NCBI GenBank assembly: GCA_004014935.1
Contig: CP025324.1
Coordinates: forward strand, 744,001 to 808,000
Source: Saccharomycopsis malanga
Taxonomy: Eukaryota; Ascomycota; Saccharomycetes; Ascoideales; Saccharomycopsidaceae
DNA length: 64,000 nt
Direction of reading: 5' to 3'
Shown here: positions 29,277 through 40,084 of the stretch, piece after piece
How the letters are laid out: every line of letters begins with the position of its first letter
Numbering within the stretch: position 1 is the first letter of the stretch
Notes under the pieces: generated by a model
What the model saw: only the letters and a program-made list of their open reading frames with translations
The model's database searches: none
Told to the model about the DNA's origin: nothing
Program-made: the position numbers and the translations under genes

Positions 29277-32200
29277 ATGTCATCACAAGCTGAGAACACG
29301 CTGCCAGCAAGTGCTGTCAATGGACATCAGGACTTGGAGATTGATGTTCTTTTGCAGAACGATGGTCTTCGTGATAAGGAACTTGCACGTTGCAACAATG
29401 CTTCTTATGCTGCTGAGAAACAATTGGTTCTTCAGCATCTCACGTCTCGGTTACAAAATGTTGCCCGCATGGATCTTTTGTCCATGAAAGCTGCCAATCT
29501 CAGCATTTTTCAGCATCAGCACTCCGAAAGCCTTCTGCAGGTTGCCAAAGACTTTCAACGTTCCAAGCCCTTTGTCAAACAGCAGACTTTACAGCAATTG
29601 GATGGCAGAGACAGCATCATTACTGTTGTGCCTGACGAATCCAAGCTTGTCGGCGATGCAAAGGCCCATGCCGCCATTGCGCCTAAGAAAAAAGGCTCCA
29701 GAAGAGTTAAAAAAGCTGATCTGCTCAATATCGAGCATGCTGCCAACAATGTTAGTAAAGATATCGTAAATAATCATAATACGGCCAATGTTGATAAAGA
29801 TAATATTACTAATAATAATGCCGCCAGTATTGTTAACAACGATGCCGCCAATATCGCTAATAATCATGCCGACAATACCGCTAACAACGATGCCGTCACT
29901 ACAAAACCAAAGCCAAAAAAGAGAAAAAGAGCTGGCTCCGTTATCGAGACTGCACCGGATATTGATCCGAGCCAGATTGCGAGCGCCAATGTTAGTGGCG
30001 CCTTGACTACAACGTTTGACCTCAAGTCGGGCGAACCAGATGCTGGCGTCAATGGTATTGCTGATGGTAAAAAGACCAGACTTAGACGGCCTGTCAATGT
30101 GAAAACAGAAGATCAAGAAGCCGGCGCCACCAAGAAGGTAAGACGTATTGTGTCAAAGGCTAAAGACGAGGCTGCGGATGTTGCCACCGAAGAAAAGCCT
30201 AAACGCAAACGTGTCAAGAGAAAACCGGCAGCTGATACTAAAGCTGTGAAAGAGAAAGCAGCAGAAGAAAAGAAAGCAGATGCAGCGGCCAAGGCAGAAG
30301 CCGAAAGAAAACAAAAAGAAGATAATTTCAAATTAAAAATCAAATTCAAACCAAAATTGTCTCCAAAAGAAGCAAGGGCTATTAAAAGACAATATGACAA
30401 TGTTTATTTGAATATTTGGAAGGATATAGCCAGAAAAGACGGGCCCAGAATACATCGTTTAGTGTTGCAATCACAGCAGACTAAGATGATCAATTTGCGG
30501 AAAACCGCTCTTTTGGCCGCCAGAGAATCCTCGAAATGGAAGCTCAGAACTAACAAGAATTTGAAGGATTTGCAGACCAAAGCAAGAAGGTCTATGAGAG
30601 AGATGTTCAACTTTTGGAAGAAGAACGAGAGGGAGGAGCGTGATTTGCGAAAGAAAGCCGAGAAGGAAGCAATTGATTTGGCAAAGAAACAAGAAGAAGA
30701 ACGAGAAGCACAACGTCAATCGAGAAAACTCAATTTCTTGCTTACCCAAACAGAATTGTATTCGCATTTTATTGGCAAGAAAATCAAGACTGATGAGGTT
30801 GAAGGGGCTGACAAAGATACTAGTTTGGCTGGTCATTTAGACACAAAACAAGACGTGGAAGAACCAGTCAATGCTACCAGGAACGATATCAACACTATCG
30901 ATTTTGATAACGAAGATGAGGAAGCGCTAAAAAGAAAGGCTGCCGAAAATGCTCAAAGTGCTGTCATGGCTGCCAAAGCCAGAGCAGATGAGTTTAATAA
31001 TCAAGATGATGCTAACGAAATGAATTTTCAAAACCCAACTTCGTTTGGCGATATTGCCATTGACCAACCTAGACTTTTGACTTGCACTTTAAAGGAATAC
31101 CAGCTCAAGGGATTGAACTGGTTGGCTAATTTGTATGACAAAGGTATCAATGGTATTCTAGCCGACGAGATGGGCTTGGGTAAGACTGTCCAAAGTATCT
31201 CTACGTTGGCTTATTTGGCAGAGGTCCATAATATTTGGGGACCGTTTTTGGTGGTCACCCCTGCTTCTACATTACATAATTGGCAGCAGGAACTTACAAA
31301 GTTTGTTCCAGACTTCAAGGTGTTGCCATACTGGGGAAATGCCAAGGATCGTAAGGTACTCCGTAAGTTTTGGGATCGCAAAAGCGTGGTGTACAATAAA
31401 GATTCGCCTTTCCATGTGTTGGTCACATCATACCAGTTAGTTGTTGCCGATGCACAGTATTTCCAGAAGATCAAATGGCAATACATGATTCTTGATGAAG
31501 CCCAGGCAATAAAATCGTCACAATCATCTAGATGGAAGATTTTATTAGGGTTACAATGTAGAAATAGATTGTTACTTACAGGTACTCCTATCCAGAATTC
31601 AATGCAAGAATTGTGGGCTCTTTTGCATTTCATCATGCCTTCGCTTTTCGATAGTCATGACGAGTTTAGTGAATGGTTTTCAAAAGACATTGAAAACCAT
31701 GCTACTACGAACTCAAAACTAAATGAGGCCCAGTTGCGGCGTTTGCATATGATTTTGAAACCGTTCATGTTGAGACGTATCAAGAAAAATGTCCAGAAAG
31801 AGTTGGGTGACAAAGTGGAAATTGACGTTTTCTGTGATTTGACAACACGGCAGAAAAGATTGTATCAAATTTTAAAGTCGCAAATCTCCTTGATCGATAT
31901 TCTTGAAAACTCCAAAAAAGGCTCCAACGATGATAGCAATTTGATGAACTTGGTGATGCAATTCAGAAAGGTGTGCAACCATCCAGACTTGTTTGAAAGA
32001 GCTGACACCAAGTCTAGTTTCAACTTTGGAACCTTTGCAGACACTGTTTCTTTTCTCAAGGAAAACAACGAGAGCACCCTTGACGTCACCTATTCTAATA
32101 GAAACGTCATAACTGCTGGCTTGCCTCGATTGATATATGATGATATCATTAGGCCAAACGAAGAAAATACTGTTGGTTTGTACAACAAGTTTGTCAACTA

Positions 32201-33236
32201 TGTATTGAACATCTGGGATGACCAATATATTGCTAAACAATTTCCCGCCAAAGGTTTTCCAACAGCTAAAGAGCTCCGTAAAGGTGTTTTGGAAAGAGCC
32301 ATTTCTCTTAAAGAATACGGAGAAACTCCGCAAAATAGAGGTACTTTACAAATAGTTGCCAACAATGTGCCTGAAAAACTTGCCGCAGTTCGCGAGTCTT
32401 ATTATGACGATAATTACATGCAAGTTCTCGAACCAGCAGCAGACCCACGAGTCACCGCGCCGTTAATAGAAGTTGTGTGCTCTAACAGCTCATTTGTCAC
32501 AGAGAAACAAAACACCTTGTTTAATCCGTTGGTCAGACAAGCTCTTGCTCCACTTTCCTTAAACATCCAATACGATTTGTTTAGTAGAGGAGTTCCTATC
32601 ACACAGTTTCCAAAGGCAGAAATGATGCCAGAACCATTCAACAAAAAGGTCGGTTACAATACTATCCGGATGCCATCAATGAACCGGTTCATTACCGACT
32701 CTGGAAAGTTGTCGAAACTCGACGAGATGTTGGTTGATTTGCAGAAAAACGACCATCGTGTATTGATCTACTTCCAGATGACTAAAATGATGGATTTGAT
32801 GGAAGAATACTTGACATTCAGACAATACAAGTTTATCAGATTGGACGGATCCTCGAAATTAGACGACCGGAGAGATTTGGTCCACGATTGGCAAACCAAA
32901 CCGGAAATATTTATTTTCTTGCTATCTACTAGAGCTGGAGGGTTGGGTATCAATTTGACCGCAGCAGATACAGTCATCTTCTATGATTCCGACTGGAACC
33001 CAACTATTGACTCACAAGCTATGGATCGGGCCCATAGATTGGGCCAGACAAAACAAGTCACTGTGTACCGTTTGGTCGTGCGTAACACCATTGAAGAAAG
33101 AATGAGAGACAGAGCCAAACAGAAAGAACATGTGCAGCAGGTTGTCATGGAGGGCAATGCAAATGCTTCCAAAGCAAAACAAGAAGAAGAGAACAGCAGA
33201 AGCAAAAAAGAAGACGTCGCCTTCTTGTTGTTTTAA
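29277..33236 (+). CDS. INO80: Ino80 chromatin-remodelling ATPase
   Basis: 1,319 residues (S. cerevisiae about 1,490). Ino80 is the motor of the INO80 complex, which slides nucleosomes and acts on H2A.Z. N-terminal 1-340 is low-complexity, with an Asn/Ala-rich tract (about 155-200) and Lys/Arg-rich segments such as KPKPKKRKR. The DBINO/HSA region follows (about 380-500, [15 protein letters not shown]), then the Snf2 core: [16 protein letters not shown] with Lys636, DEAQ at Asp740, [29 protein letters not shown]. The Ino80-specific insertion separates the two RecA lobes (about 890-1120). The second lobe has [36 protein letters not shown] and [12 protein letters not shown]. The tail after RDRAKQKE is short. 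Identity is certain. Confidence 0.97.
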   Translation: MSSQAENTLPASAVNGHQDLEIDVLLQNDGLRDKELARCNNASYAAEKQLVLQHLTSRLQNVARMDLLSMKAANLSIFQHQHSESLLQVAKDFQRSKPFVKQQTLQQLDGRDSIITVVPDESKLVGDAKAHAAIAPKKKGSRRVKKADLLNIEHAANNVSKDIVNNHNTANVDKDNITNNNAASIVNNDAANIANNHADNTANNDAVTTKPKPKKRKRAGSVIETAPDIDPSQIASANVSGALTTTFDLKSGEPDAGVNGIADGKKTRLRRPVNVKTEDQEAGATKKVRRIVSKAKDEAADVATEEKPKRKRVKRKPAADTKAVKEKAAEEKKADAAAKAEAERKQKEDNFKLKIKFKPKLSPKEARAIKRQYDNVYLNIWKDIARKDGPRIHRLVLQSQQTKMINLRKTALLAARESSKWKLRTNKNLKDLQTKARRSMREMFNFWKKNEREERDLRKKAEKEAIDLAKKQEEEREAQRQSRKLNFLLTQTELYSHFIGKKIKTDEVEGADKDTSLAGHLDTKQDVEEPVNATRNDINTIDFDNEDEEALKRKAAENAQSAVMAAKARADEFNNQDDANEMNFQNPTSFGDIAIDQPRLLTCTLKEYQLKGLNWLANLYDKGINGILADEMGLGKTVQSISTLAYLAEVHNIWGPFLVVTPASTLHNWQQELTKFVPDFKVLPYWGNAKDRKVLRKFWDRKSVVYNKDSPFHVLVTSYQLVVADAQYFQKIKWQYMILDEAQAIKSSQSSRWKILLGLQCRNRLLLTGTPIQNSMQELWALLHFIMPSLFDSHDEFSEWFSKDIENHATTNSKLNEAQLRRLHMILKPFMLRRIKKNVQKELGDKVEIDVFCDLTTRQKRLYQILKSQISLIDILENSKKGSNDDSNLMNLVMQFRKVCNHPDLFERADTKSSFNFGTFADTVSFLKENNESTLDVTYSNRNVITAGLPRLIYDDIIRPNEENTVGLYNKFVNYVLNIWDDQYIAKQFPAKGFPTAKELRKGVLERAISLKEYGETPQNRGTLQIVANNVPEKLAAVRESYYDDNYMQVLEPAADPRVTAPLIEVVCSNSSFVTEKQNTLFNPLVRQALAPLSLNIQYDLFSRGVPITQFPKAEMMPEPFNKKVGYNTIRMPSMNRFITDSGKLSKLDEMLVDLQKNDHRVLIYFQMTKMMDLMEEYLTFRQYKFIRLDGSSKLDDRRDLVHDWQTKPEIFIFLLSTRAGGLGINLTAADTVIFYDSDWNPTIDSQAMDRAHRLGQTKQVTVYRLVVRNTIEERMRDRAKQKEHVQQVVMEGNANASKAKQEEENSRSKKEDVAFLLF

Positions 33237-33979
33237 GTCATATTATCACTTTTTTTTATTATTATGTATTATTAACGGTAACGTAACGGTTTGTATTAAA
33301 TGCTCTATTTTATTTTCTCTACACTATTTCTTAGCAATCTTAAGTTTTTAGTTTGTCTACATAATCATTTGATTTTTGTTTGTTATGATACAGGTTACTA
33401 TAACATACAATTGTAGGTTAGTATTCAGCCAAGTGATTGAAGACTTGTACATTCATATATACAATGATATTGAACGGGAAACATATGTTTATATATACTG
33501 GAAGGAGGTTTATATCAGACATGTAAATAGTAAAGAAATATGCACTGTAATAATTACGGAAATGCACTTATACATTTAACTTTGGGTACCCTTTAGCAAA
33601 ATTCTTATATTTATAGAATGATTAGATGAGCCTAAGTTTTCTACTTTGTAGTGCTTGAATGTTCTGTCTTCTTGATGGACCCAACAAACCTGTTTGTCCA
33701 CTACTTATAAACACATTTCCTATTATGAAGTCAGTTTGTTCTTTATACATTTTCCGTTATATCGCGTATTTCGTTAAATGTCCCAGTAGTAAAGAGCCTT
33801 CTTCTTAAAGGTATTGCATGCAGTTAAAATATTGGAACAATTGAGTACAAGATATAGTCAAGCAGTATACATAATTATCCTGCAACTATAATATGAGCCT
33901 AAATGCCTACGTTAAAACGTTCAACAATCAACTTTATTACACATTAATAACAAGTATCTAAACTAGAATCAACTACTGA
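33237..33979. other. Spacer between convergent INO80 and POC4
   Basis: About 740 bp. TTGCATGCAG near 33825 repeats ten bases of the 11-mer seen in two promoters. The 67-codon frame at 33376-33579 is low-complexity and matches nothing. Confidence 0.5.
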
Positions 33980-34434
33980 TCATTTCTCATACTTGTCCTT
34001 GATCAAATTCACCACTAGCTTGATATAACTTATGGATTCTTCAAGACTGACATGTCCACTGGCGCTGACATAGCTTGGACATGCAAACTTGGAAGATATG
34101 ATCTTCAGAAGTCTGGTGGTGAATTCCAAAAGGTCTTCGTTAGAGGAATTGAGGGTTGTAGTATGGATATCAGAACCGTTTTTGAACTAACAAGTCAGTA
34201 TTATACTAAAAGCAATCAAGCGGTTGAAATAAAACTTACATCATAAATAGAATACACATAGGCCCCAAACCTGCTATTTCCACCAGTTTTGCTTAAGAAG
34301 ACTGTGATAGGCACTTTATTCTTGGTGGACGGATCTGGCTGCTTCGTGGGTATTGTGAGGGATATCTGTATTGGTTCTCCAAAAAATTCAGGAACAATTT
34401 CCTCGTTATAAGTCACTGTGGTCATTTTGATCAT
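33980..34434 (-). CDS. POC4: Poc4/Pba4-like 20S proteasome assembly chaperone (one intron)
   Basis: Exons 34434-34240 and 34186-33980 (minus strand) give 133 residues; S. cerevisiae Poc4 has 148. The 53 nt intron begins GTAAGT, has TACTGAC and ends TAG. The open frame extends upstream to 34557 but has no ATG before MIKMTTV at 34434. Matches to Poc4: KVPITVFLSK (Poc4 KIPISLVVG), a Tyr-rich strand AYVYSIYD, and near the end IISSKFACPSYVSASG against IISERFNRPCYVTWSS, followed by a C-terminal helix. Poc3-Poc4 (human PAC3-PAC4) guides alpha-ring assembly of the 20S core. It is divergent from DFR1 with 171 bp between the ATGs. Annotation tracks that ignore the intron would miss the second half. Confidence 0.82.
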
Positions 34435-34605
34435 GGGATATTGATAGTGACTTGGGTCTAATGATGAGTTTGGTGATAGTAATTTTTCATATTTTTCACT
34501 TTTCTGAACCCGAGATGCGCGTTCTACAAGATGAAAGAACTTGAGTTCTAGCCTCAAATTCCAATATATAAATCCAAATTTGAACCTTGAAACTTGAATT
34601 ACAAA

Positions 34606-35277
34606 ATGACTAGTAAGCCAGTGGTACTTATAGTGGCAGCTTTGCTCCCGTCGTTGGGGATTGGCAACAAAGGCACCATGCCCTGGAGATTAAGACGTGA
34701 AATGAAATATTTCAGAACTGTTACTTCCAAGACATTTACCAATGATGGAGAGTCTCTGCCGGCTCGCAATGCAGTGATAATGGGGCGTAAGACTTGGGAA
34801 AGTATTCCACCAAAATTTAGACCGTTACCAGACAGATTAAACATTGTTTTATCGCGTCTGTTTGAGCCTCAGTCAAGATTTGCTAAAAATCAGACTGGTG
34901 AGACCTCACAATATGAAGAAAACGTTGTTCTTTTTAATGCATTGCAAAAGGCCATTGATTATGCTCAGAAAACTAAAGACATTCAAAGAATATATATCAT
35001 TGGTGGGGCAGAGATATACAACCAAGCAGTGACAAGCGGTGTTGTATCGCACATTCTTCTTACAGAAATAAAGACTGTTGTCGAAGATAAACAAGTGGAA
35101 ATGGACACTTTTCTTGATCTTCCGTTATATAATGGTGACTCTAACCATAGATGGACCAAAAACACTAAACAACAATTGCAGGAGTTTGTAGGCAAGGATG
35201 TGGAGTTGCCAGATGACAAGGGAATTACCGAGGGTGATTTTAAATACGATTTTACCTTGTGGAAAAGACGTGAATAA
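34606..35277 (+). CDS. DFR1: Dihydrofolate reductase
   Basis: 223 residues from the ATG at 34606 (an upstream TTG is in frame but not a start). It reduces dihydrofolate to tetrahydrofolate with NADPH. Visible: VAALLPSLGIGNKGTMPWRL with the substrate-loop Trp, NAVIMGRKTWESIP binding NADPH, PLPDRLNIVLSR, IYIIGGAEIYNQA, and the C-terminal FKYDFTLWKR. Length suits yeast DHFR (S. cerevisiae 211, C. albicans 192). CTG at residue 85 lies where Candida DHFR has the second Ser of LSRS, the best evidence in the window that CTG means Ser. Confidence 0.96.
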   Translation: MTSKPVVLIVAALLPSLGIGNKGTMPWRLRREMKYFRTVTSKTFTNDGESLPARNAVIMGRKTWESIPPKFRPLPDRLNIVLSRLFEPQSRFAKNQTGETSQYEENVVLFNALQKAIDYAQKTKDIQRIYIIGGAEIYNQAVTSGVVSHILLTEIKTVVEDKQVEMDTFLDLPLYNGDSNHRWTKNTKQQLQEFVGKDVELPDDKGITEGDFKYDFTLWKRRE

Positions 35278-35393
35278 CGGGAACAATTCTATTGACAACT
35301 GTTCCTAAAAGTTTATTGTTCAAGTCTTCATGACGATTTAAAGGGTTCTATAGTTGATAATTGATTTACTGATCTCAAATGTAGGAATGGAAC

Positions 35394-35424
<31 letters not shown>

Positions 35425-36009
35425 GAAGCTTTAATAGAATACTGGGGATTAAAAAATTAACATAGATTCATTCAACTTATTTAAAACAAAACCCAAGAAT
35501 TTCTTCCATAATACTCAGTATTTACAAAACAATCTCTTTAAAGTAGCGCTTAAGAACTAACTTTTCGTTCTAGTCGGTTTGGCTTGAAAATGCAGTTACC
35601 TCCAATACAATACATTTGAACTATTGGTATATAAATATAAGCACCTAACATTTTAAAGTAACAATTTAATATATTTATGATGTACGTTTCATCAACAAAA
35701 ATACTATACTATACAAGTCATTACACCAACTGACAAATAAACATGGTGTTCTTTGACAATCATTTAATCACCACCTTAACCATACAAATCTCTAATACTA
35801 TAGCTAGATAACTTTTCAGACTCCCTTAGATAACCTTGTCAAAAGCTCTCTGTTCATACTTACGAAATAGGTCCTCAAAATCAATATCTTATCATTTATC
35901 TTATCGGAGCGCCGGTGCTTCTAATACATCTCCGAGACCATAGTAGTACAACTTTCAGACCACATTCTAATCAACTATTAAATACTGGTCACCAAAAACA
36001 TAAGCTCCA
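35278..36009. other. Spacer with poly-T run and DAL3 promoter
   Basis: About 730 bp. An uninterrupted run of 29 T lies at 35396-35424, after the DFR1 stop. The DAL3 promoter lies at the right end. No gene seen. Confidence 0.6.
35888..35905. promoter_or_regulatory. Three clustered GATA sites upstream of DAL3
   Basis: CTTATC (35888-35893), TTATC (35896-35900) and CTTATC (35900-35905) fill 18 bp about 105-120 bp before the DAL3 ATG. This is the upstream nitrogen-regulatory arrangement (UAS-NTR) bound by Gln3/Gat1-type factors at allantoin-pathway genes in yeast. Confidence 0.65.
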
Positions 36010-36693
36010 ATGGTGTTGAAAACGTTTAAAGAGGTCCCGGAGAAACCTATCAAGGTTCAAAAGCTCACTATTGAGTCATTTTCCAAGTTCGGTTCTATAG
36101 TTTCCCCGGATGAAGAGATCAAGTCGCTGAACACTACAGCTGGTGCCAATTATGGAACAGCCATCAAACTTAGGAAGGTTTCCAAAGTAGAAAACAAGTT
36201 TGAAGAGTCGCCAAACAATGCTACGAAACCATCACAGGCTAATTTGAACATTTTCAGGTGTTTTCCGCCCTATCATCTTATGGAAAGTTTGCCGACACCA
36301 GCGAAAAAGAAGGGTTTCTTATATCGAGGAAAGGTCCTTGAAAGACATCCTTATTCATCGCAAACATTCATTCCAATGGGTCGGGACCACACAAAGATAG
36401 GCTACATTGTAGTTTGTGCCTTGAATAATCCTAATGACAGCTCAAAGTTGCCTGATCCAAACACCATTGAGGCTTTCTATTGTATGGCTAACCAGGCTGT
36501 CACGTATGGAGCCGGTACTTGGCATGCTCCGATGATTGCTGTGCTGCAGCATCTTGGGGAAACAGTTGGTGAACATGCTAAAGCTGGTGATTATATAGAC
36601 TTTGCAGTGTTAATCAACGAAAACGAGGTGGATGACGACGACTGCCAGGAATGTTACTTTGAGCCAGGATTTACTTTGAATTTTGAATTTTAA
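36010..36693 (+). CDS. DAL3: Ureidoglycolate lyase
   Basis: 227 residues (S. cerevisiae Dal3 about 195). It splits ureidoglycolate to glyoxylate and urea, the last step of allantoin breakdown before urea use. The AllA-type beta-barrel motifs are visible: LTIESFSKFGSIV at the start, LNIFRCFPP, VLERHPYSSQTFIPMG with the His that lies in the active site, and AVTYGAGTWHAPM. No signal peptide; cytosolic. No other DAL gene lies next to it here. The GATA cluster upstream supports nitrogen-catabolite control. Confident. Confidence 0.94.
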   Translation: MVLKTFKEVPEKPIKVQKLTIESFSKFGSIVSPDEEIKSLNTTAGANYGTAIKLRKVSKVENKFEESPNNATKPSQANLNIFRCFPPYHLMESLPTPAKKKGFLYRGKVLERHPYSSQTFIPMGRDHTKIGYIVVCALNNPNDSSKLPDPNTIEAFYCMANQAVTYGAGTWHAPMIAVLQHLGETVGEHAKAGDYIDFAVLINENEVDDDDCQECYFEPGFTLNFEF

Positions 36694-37824
36694 CATTTCA
36701 ACATTGTATTGCACAGCTTTTGCACGTTTTGAAATATTCTTAATGAAATTTTGGCATAATAGATGAACTAGGCTTAGAATGATACATAATATTCATGTTG
36801 GTTATTGATCTAGCTGTATCATTTATGGCCCAGTTCAGAAACACGTGTAACTATGACTCACTGTCATTTGTCCCTTTGGAATTGATTGGTATTGGACATA
36901 TTTCTTGTAATGTTTCAATGAATACATATTTGAATCACCACTGAGAATTACTCATTGAGTATTTACGAAAAGAGATTAAATTTATATAAGTTGATTATTT
37001 TTTCAGGGAACTCGCTGATAAAACTATATTAAGAGAAACCATTAGGCATAGTACTTTATATAGTAAAATATAGAATGAGTATGCTTACTAAGATATGAAA
37101 TTATGAACCTAGAAAGTGTTGATGCAGTCCACTTTACTAGAATTGAACCTATTAATCAATTCAACAAATACCTTTTCTTCATTAAGATTCTTCTTTCATC
37201 AAGGCTCTTCTTCCTTTGAAACATACTTTCGTGCTCCTTCGTAAGTTCAGTTTTTATCACCTACATCTTCTGTATAAAAACATGCTACTACATTGTACTA
37301 TATATCATGACTCTTTGTCGCCAAAAAACAATTCAAATAATGCCTCCATTTTAATGAATTTTAGTGCAAATGATTAAAACATCTTACATGTTTGTCAATT
37401 GTACGTGAACCTATACTACCGTATACAGATTCGATTATTTATAACTGCCTTATGTGATATAACAAAATATAATAAAACAAGATATAATATAACAAGATAT
37501 AATATAGCAAGATATAGTATAACAAGATATAATATAACTTTATTATCTGTAGTAGAGCCTTTGAAGCGCCAGATGCAGTTGGTTATAGACGCTGGTATAT
37601 TAAGGCGCTTAAGTTGCGTTTTCTTCTAGATCATCTCAGATCAATGGTGTCAAATGCCTAGCAAATATCAACAGCACAAGGCTGTTTTCACAAATATTCT
37701 TCAAGCTTGAAGACCGTTTAAACTGCCGATTTGAACGACACCAATAACGATACAACTACTGTTACCATTAAAGAAGTGCTGCGAAATTGTTAGATTGAAG
37801 CATATTATTACAGCGTTATTTATA
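36694..37824. other. 1.1 kb spacer with minisatellite
   Basis: AT-rich. It contains ACACGTG (about 36840-36846), a TGACTC box (near 36853) and the 15 bp tandem repeat at about 37470-37536. Short frames here do not resemble any family. Confidence 0.5.
37470..37536. repeat. 15 bp AT-rich minisatellite
   Basis: About four copies of AACAAGATATAATAT, one changed to AGCAAGATATAGTAT, preceded by weaker copies from about 37440. Non-coding. Confidence 0.8.
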
Positions 37825-39822
37825 ATGGCGTCTAATCCACAAGTTGACAGTTCTACTGTCAAACAGGAGGAGGCTCAAAGCCATGTTATAAAAGAACATA
37901 GTGAGAGACAGGAAATTACTTTAGAAGATTTGTTGGAAATCAGTGACTGGGTCTCTCAATTGGTAAACTCCATCACCCAACTTACAGCCAAAGCATTAGA
38001 CAAGAAAACAGTCAAACTCTGGAAAGAATATTACAAACTTAGTGACCAAACCCCACAGGGAAACTTGATTGCACTGTTGTTAAACACACCTCAGATCAAG
38101 CTTGCTACAAAGTTGAGAAAAGTCTACAATGAAGAACCCAACAATCTTCTTGCCCAGATTGTGTCTTTTGATCTTGAAACGGACAGCTTTGATAAAGTGC
38201 TACAAGACCAGTCAACTGCTGCTGGTGTCATGGAGATTAGCAACAAGAAGCTCAACTTATTGCGCATCAACGACCCGAAGCTACTACTCTGTGCATCTTT
38301 CCATCCACTTCTACGTAAATGTTTTATACCACAGTTCAGCCATTTCTCTGCCGAACAGAGCGAAACCTTCGTAGAATATGAGGAAGAAAACCGGAAACTA
38401 CATGCTGTAGGATACCAGTTTATGAGTTTTATCTCTACTTACATATTAACGGAAAAGTATCCACATATCGATAACACCCAACTTGCGTTGTATCAACTGT
38501 CCATATTTAGTTCCGACTACTTTGCACAAATTTATCTCAACTTTGAGTTGCATCTGTCTGTTGCCAGCATTATGGGTTCACTAAAAAGCAACACTTTTGA
38601 TGTCAACACTGTTTTGGAAAGCAAATCATCTACTTTTTTGTTGAGCGAGGTGTTCAGCGAAGCCCAAAGAAAAGAACTCTATTCGGAATGCTTCCTTGGC
38701 TACATCGGAGCTTTAGTTAGTGAAAGTTTGTCTAATACTAGCCACGTAAAGCAATGGTTATCTTTACTTGTTTCTCCTCGATTAGATGACATTATTTATG
38801 GTCGTTTCAAGCCAGTTGTTCACGAACCAGATACTTCAGGAGCTCATAGTCTTTTGGTATCTCAACGCACAGACTTTTTCAAAAAACAATTTGAGTCTAG
38901 AAATTTGAAACTAGAATTCAAAATTAAGTCCAACCTGATTCCGTTCAAGGTTCATATGGTTATAGATAACAAGATTATAGCAAAAGACTACGGCAGAAGC
39001 ATTGGTGAAGCTGAACGGAAATGTGTGGTTGGAATATTTGGCAACTTGAAAAAAGTGGAACAAATTGTAAAATTGTTCAATTTAAATCCATTTCCAGGAG
39101 ATGATATAAGATTGCAACAATCAAAAAAGAAGAAAAGAAAAATTAGAGACGGTTGCTCGACCCTCCTAGACAGTAGCAGTACTTCTAACCTGGAAGCTCT
39201 GCACAACGAACTTCTGGGAGCCAGTCTGCCTGATTCCTTGAATGAAGTTTTTGACCTTCCAGCTACCAATCCTTCGACCACAGCTACTACAGAAAAGAGT
39301 TCTCCGCTTTTCTTACATGATACCAAAGTGCCATCGAAAACCCAAACAGCATATCCACACAGTAAACCAGGCGATGACACTAGCGCATTTCCGATAACAT
39401 CACAAACCTCCTCAAATCCTTTCTTCAATAAGGCAGCCGATGTTCTGTCCACATATCACCCTCAAAATTCCAATGTCCTTGGGCCGCTGCCTCTGATTCA
39501 AAGCAATCTTCGTTCTGCATATGAATCGCCGCCACACCACCAGCAATGGCTGGGTGGGTTTATCAATACTCCGGAAAACTGCCCTTCTATTGATATTGGT
39601 GCAAAGAATAGCTTGTACGCCAAGTGCGGCTCCGCAAGGCTTTTACCACAGTACAAATTTGAAAGGGTAGCTGGCGGTATGTGTTTGTCTCGCGTATACA
39701 TTAAAAATATACTTATGGGCCAGGGTTTGGACCAGAACAAAAAACTAGCAAGTCAAAGAGCAGCAATGATGGCCCTCGCCAACTCTTGGGGACTAACGAG
39801 TTTAGGATTAACGTCCAAATAG
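37825..39822 (+). CDS. Dicer-like protein with a catalytically dead RNase III domain
   Basis: 665 residues from the ATG at 37825 (the longer frame starts at TTG). Architecture follows budding-yeast Dicer and Rnt1: N-terminal helical domain (about 25-170), RNase III domain (about 180-325), dsRBD1 (about 350-425, KLEFKIKSNLIPFKVHMV), a Ser/Pro-rich spacer with a basic patch (SKKKKRKIRD), and dsRBD2 (about 590-660, AGGMCLSRVYIKNIL ... ASQRAAMMALA). The signature motif of RNase III, LEFLGD, reads LHAVGY (192-197), and ADVFEAYIGG reads SECFLGYIGA (287-296). The four metal-binding acidic residues thus become His193, Tyr197, Glu288 and Leu291. The domain should dimerise or bind dsRNA without cutting. 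A second Dicer-like gene is reported in some Candida species; whether this is its orthologue I cannot tell. Confidence 0.75.
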   Translation: MASNPQVDSSTVKQEEAQSHVIKEHSERQEITLEDLLEISDWVSQLVNSITQLTAKALDKKTVKLWKEYYKLSDQTPQGNLIALLLNTPQIKLATKLRKVYNEEPNNLLAQIVSFDLETDSFDKVLQDQSTAAGVMEISNKKLNLLRINDPKLLLCASFHPLLRKCFIPQFSHFSAEQSETFVEYEEENRKLHAVGYQFMSFISTYILTEKYPHIDNTQLALYQLSIFSSDYFAQIYLNFELHLSVASIMGSLKSNTFDVNTVLESKSSTFLLSEVFSEAQRKELYSECFLGYIGALVSESLSNTSHVKQWLSLLVSPRLDDIIYGRFKPVVHEPDTSGAHSLLVSQRTDFFKKQFESRNLKLEFKIKSNLIPFKVHMVIDNKIIAKDYGRSIGEAERKCVVGIFGNLKKVEQIVKLFNLNPFPGDDIRLQQSKKKKRKIRDGCSTLLDSSSTSNLEALHNELLGASLPDSLNEVFDLPATNPSTTATTEKSSPLFLHDTKVPSKTQTAYPHSKPGDDTSAFPITSQTSSNPFFNKAADVLSTYHPQNSNVLGPLPLIQSNLRSAYESPPHHQQWLGGFINTPENCPSIDIGAKNSLYAKCGSARLLPQYKFERVAGGMCLSRVYIKNILMGQGLDQNKKLASQRAAMMALANSWGLTSLGLTSK

Positions 39823-40084
39823 TCTTATTTTTATTTGCCATCGAGTATTGTTAGCTTTGGGTCAAAAATCGCTTTATATGTGTTCTATATATATTTCATC
39901 ACTGTCTACTTAAAGAAATGTACTCCATAATATAATAGCAAGGATGTATTCTCAAAAACGAGTCTGGCCTGTACAAATTTGTAACTTGTATAAATAAAGT
40001 AAGTAAACAATTGCCTACAATAACTGGTAAGATTCAATTACAAGACAATATATTAACTTAAGGTTGGTACTGTTATATACAATG

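Noticed and set aside
37825-39822. Mitochondrial ribosomal protein mL44/MrpL3 (also an inactive RNase III fold)
   Set aside because: Length, the N-terminal domain and two dsRBDs fit Dicer/Rnt1 architecture better, and no targeting sequence is seen.
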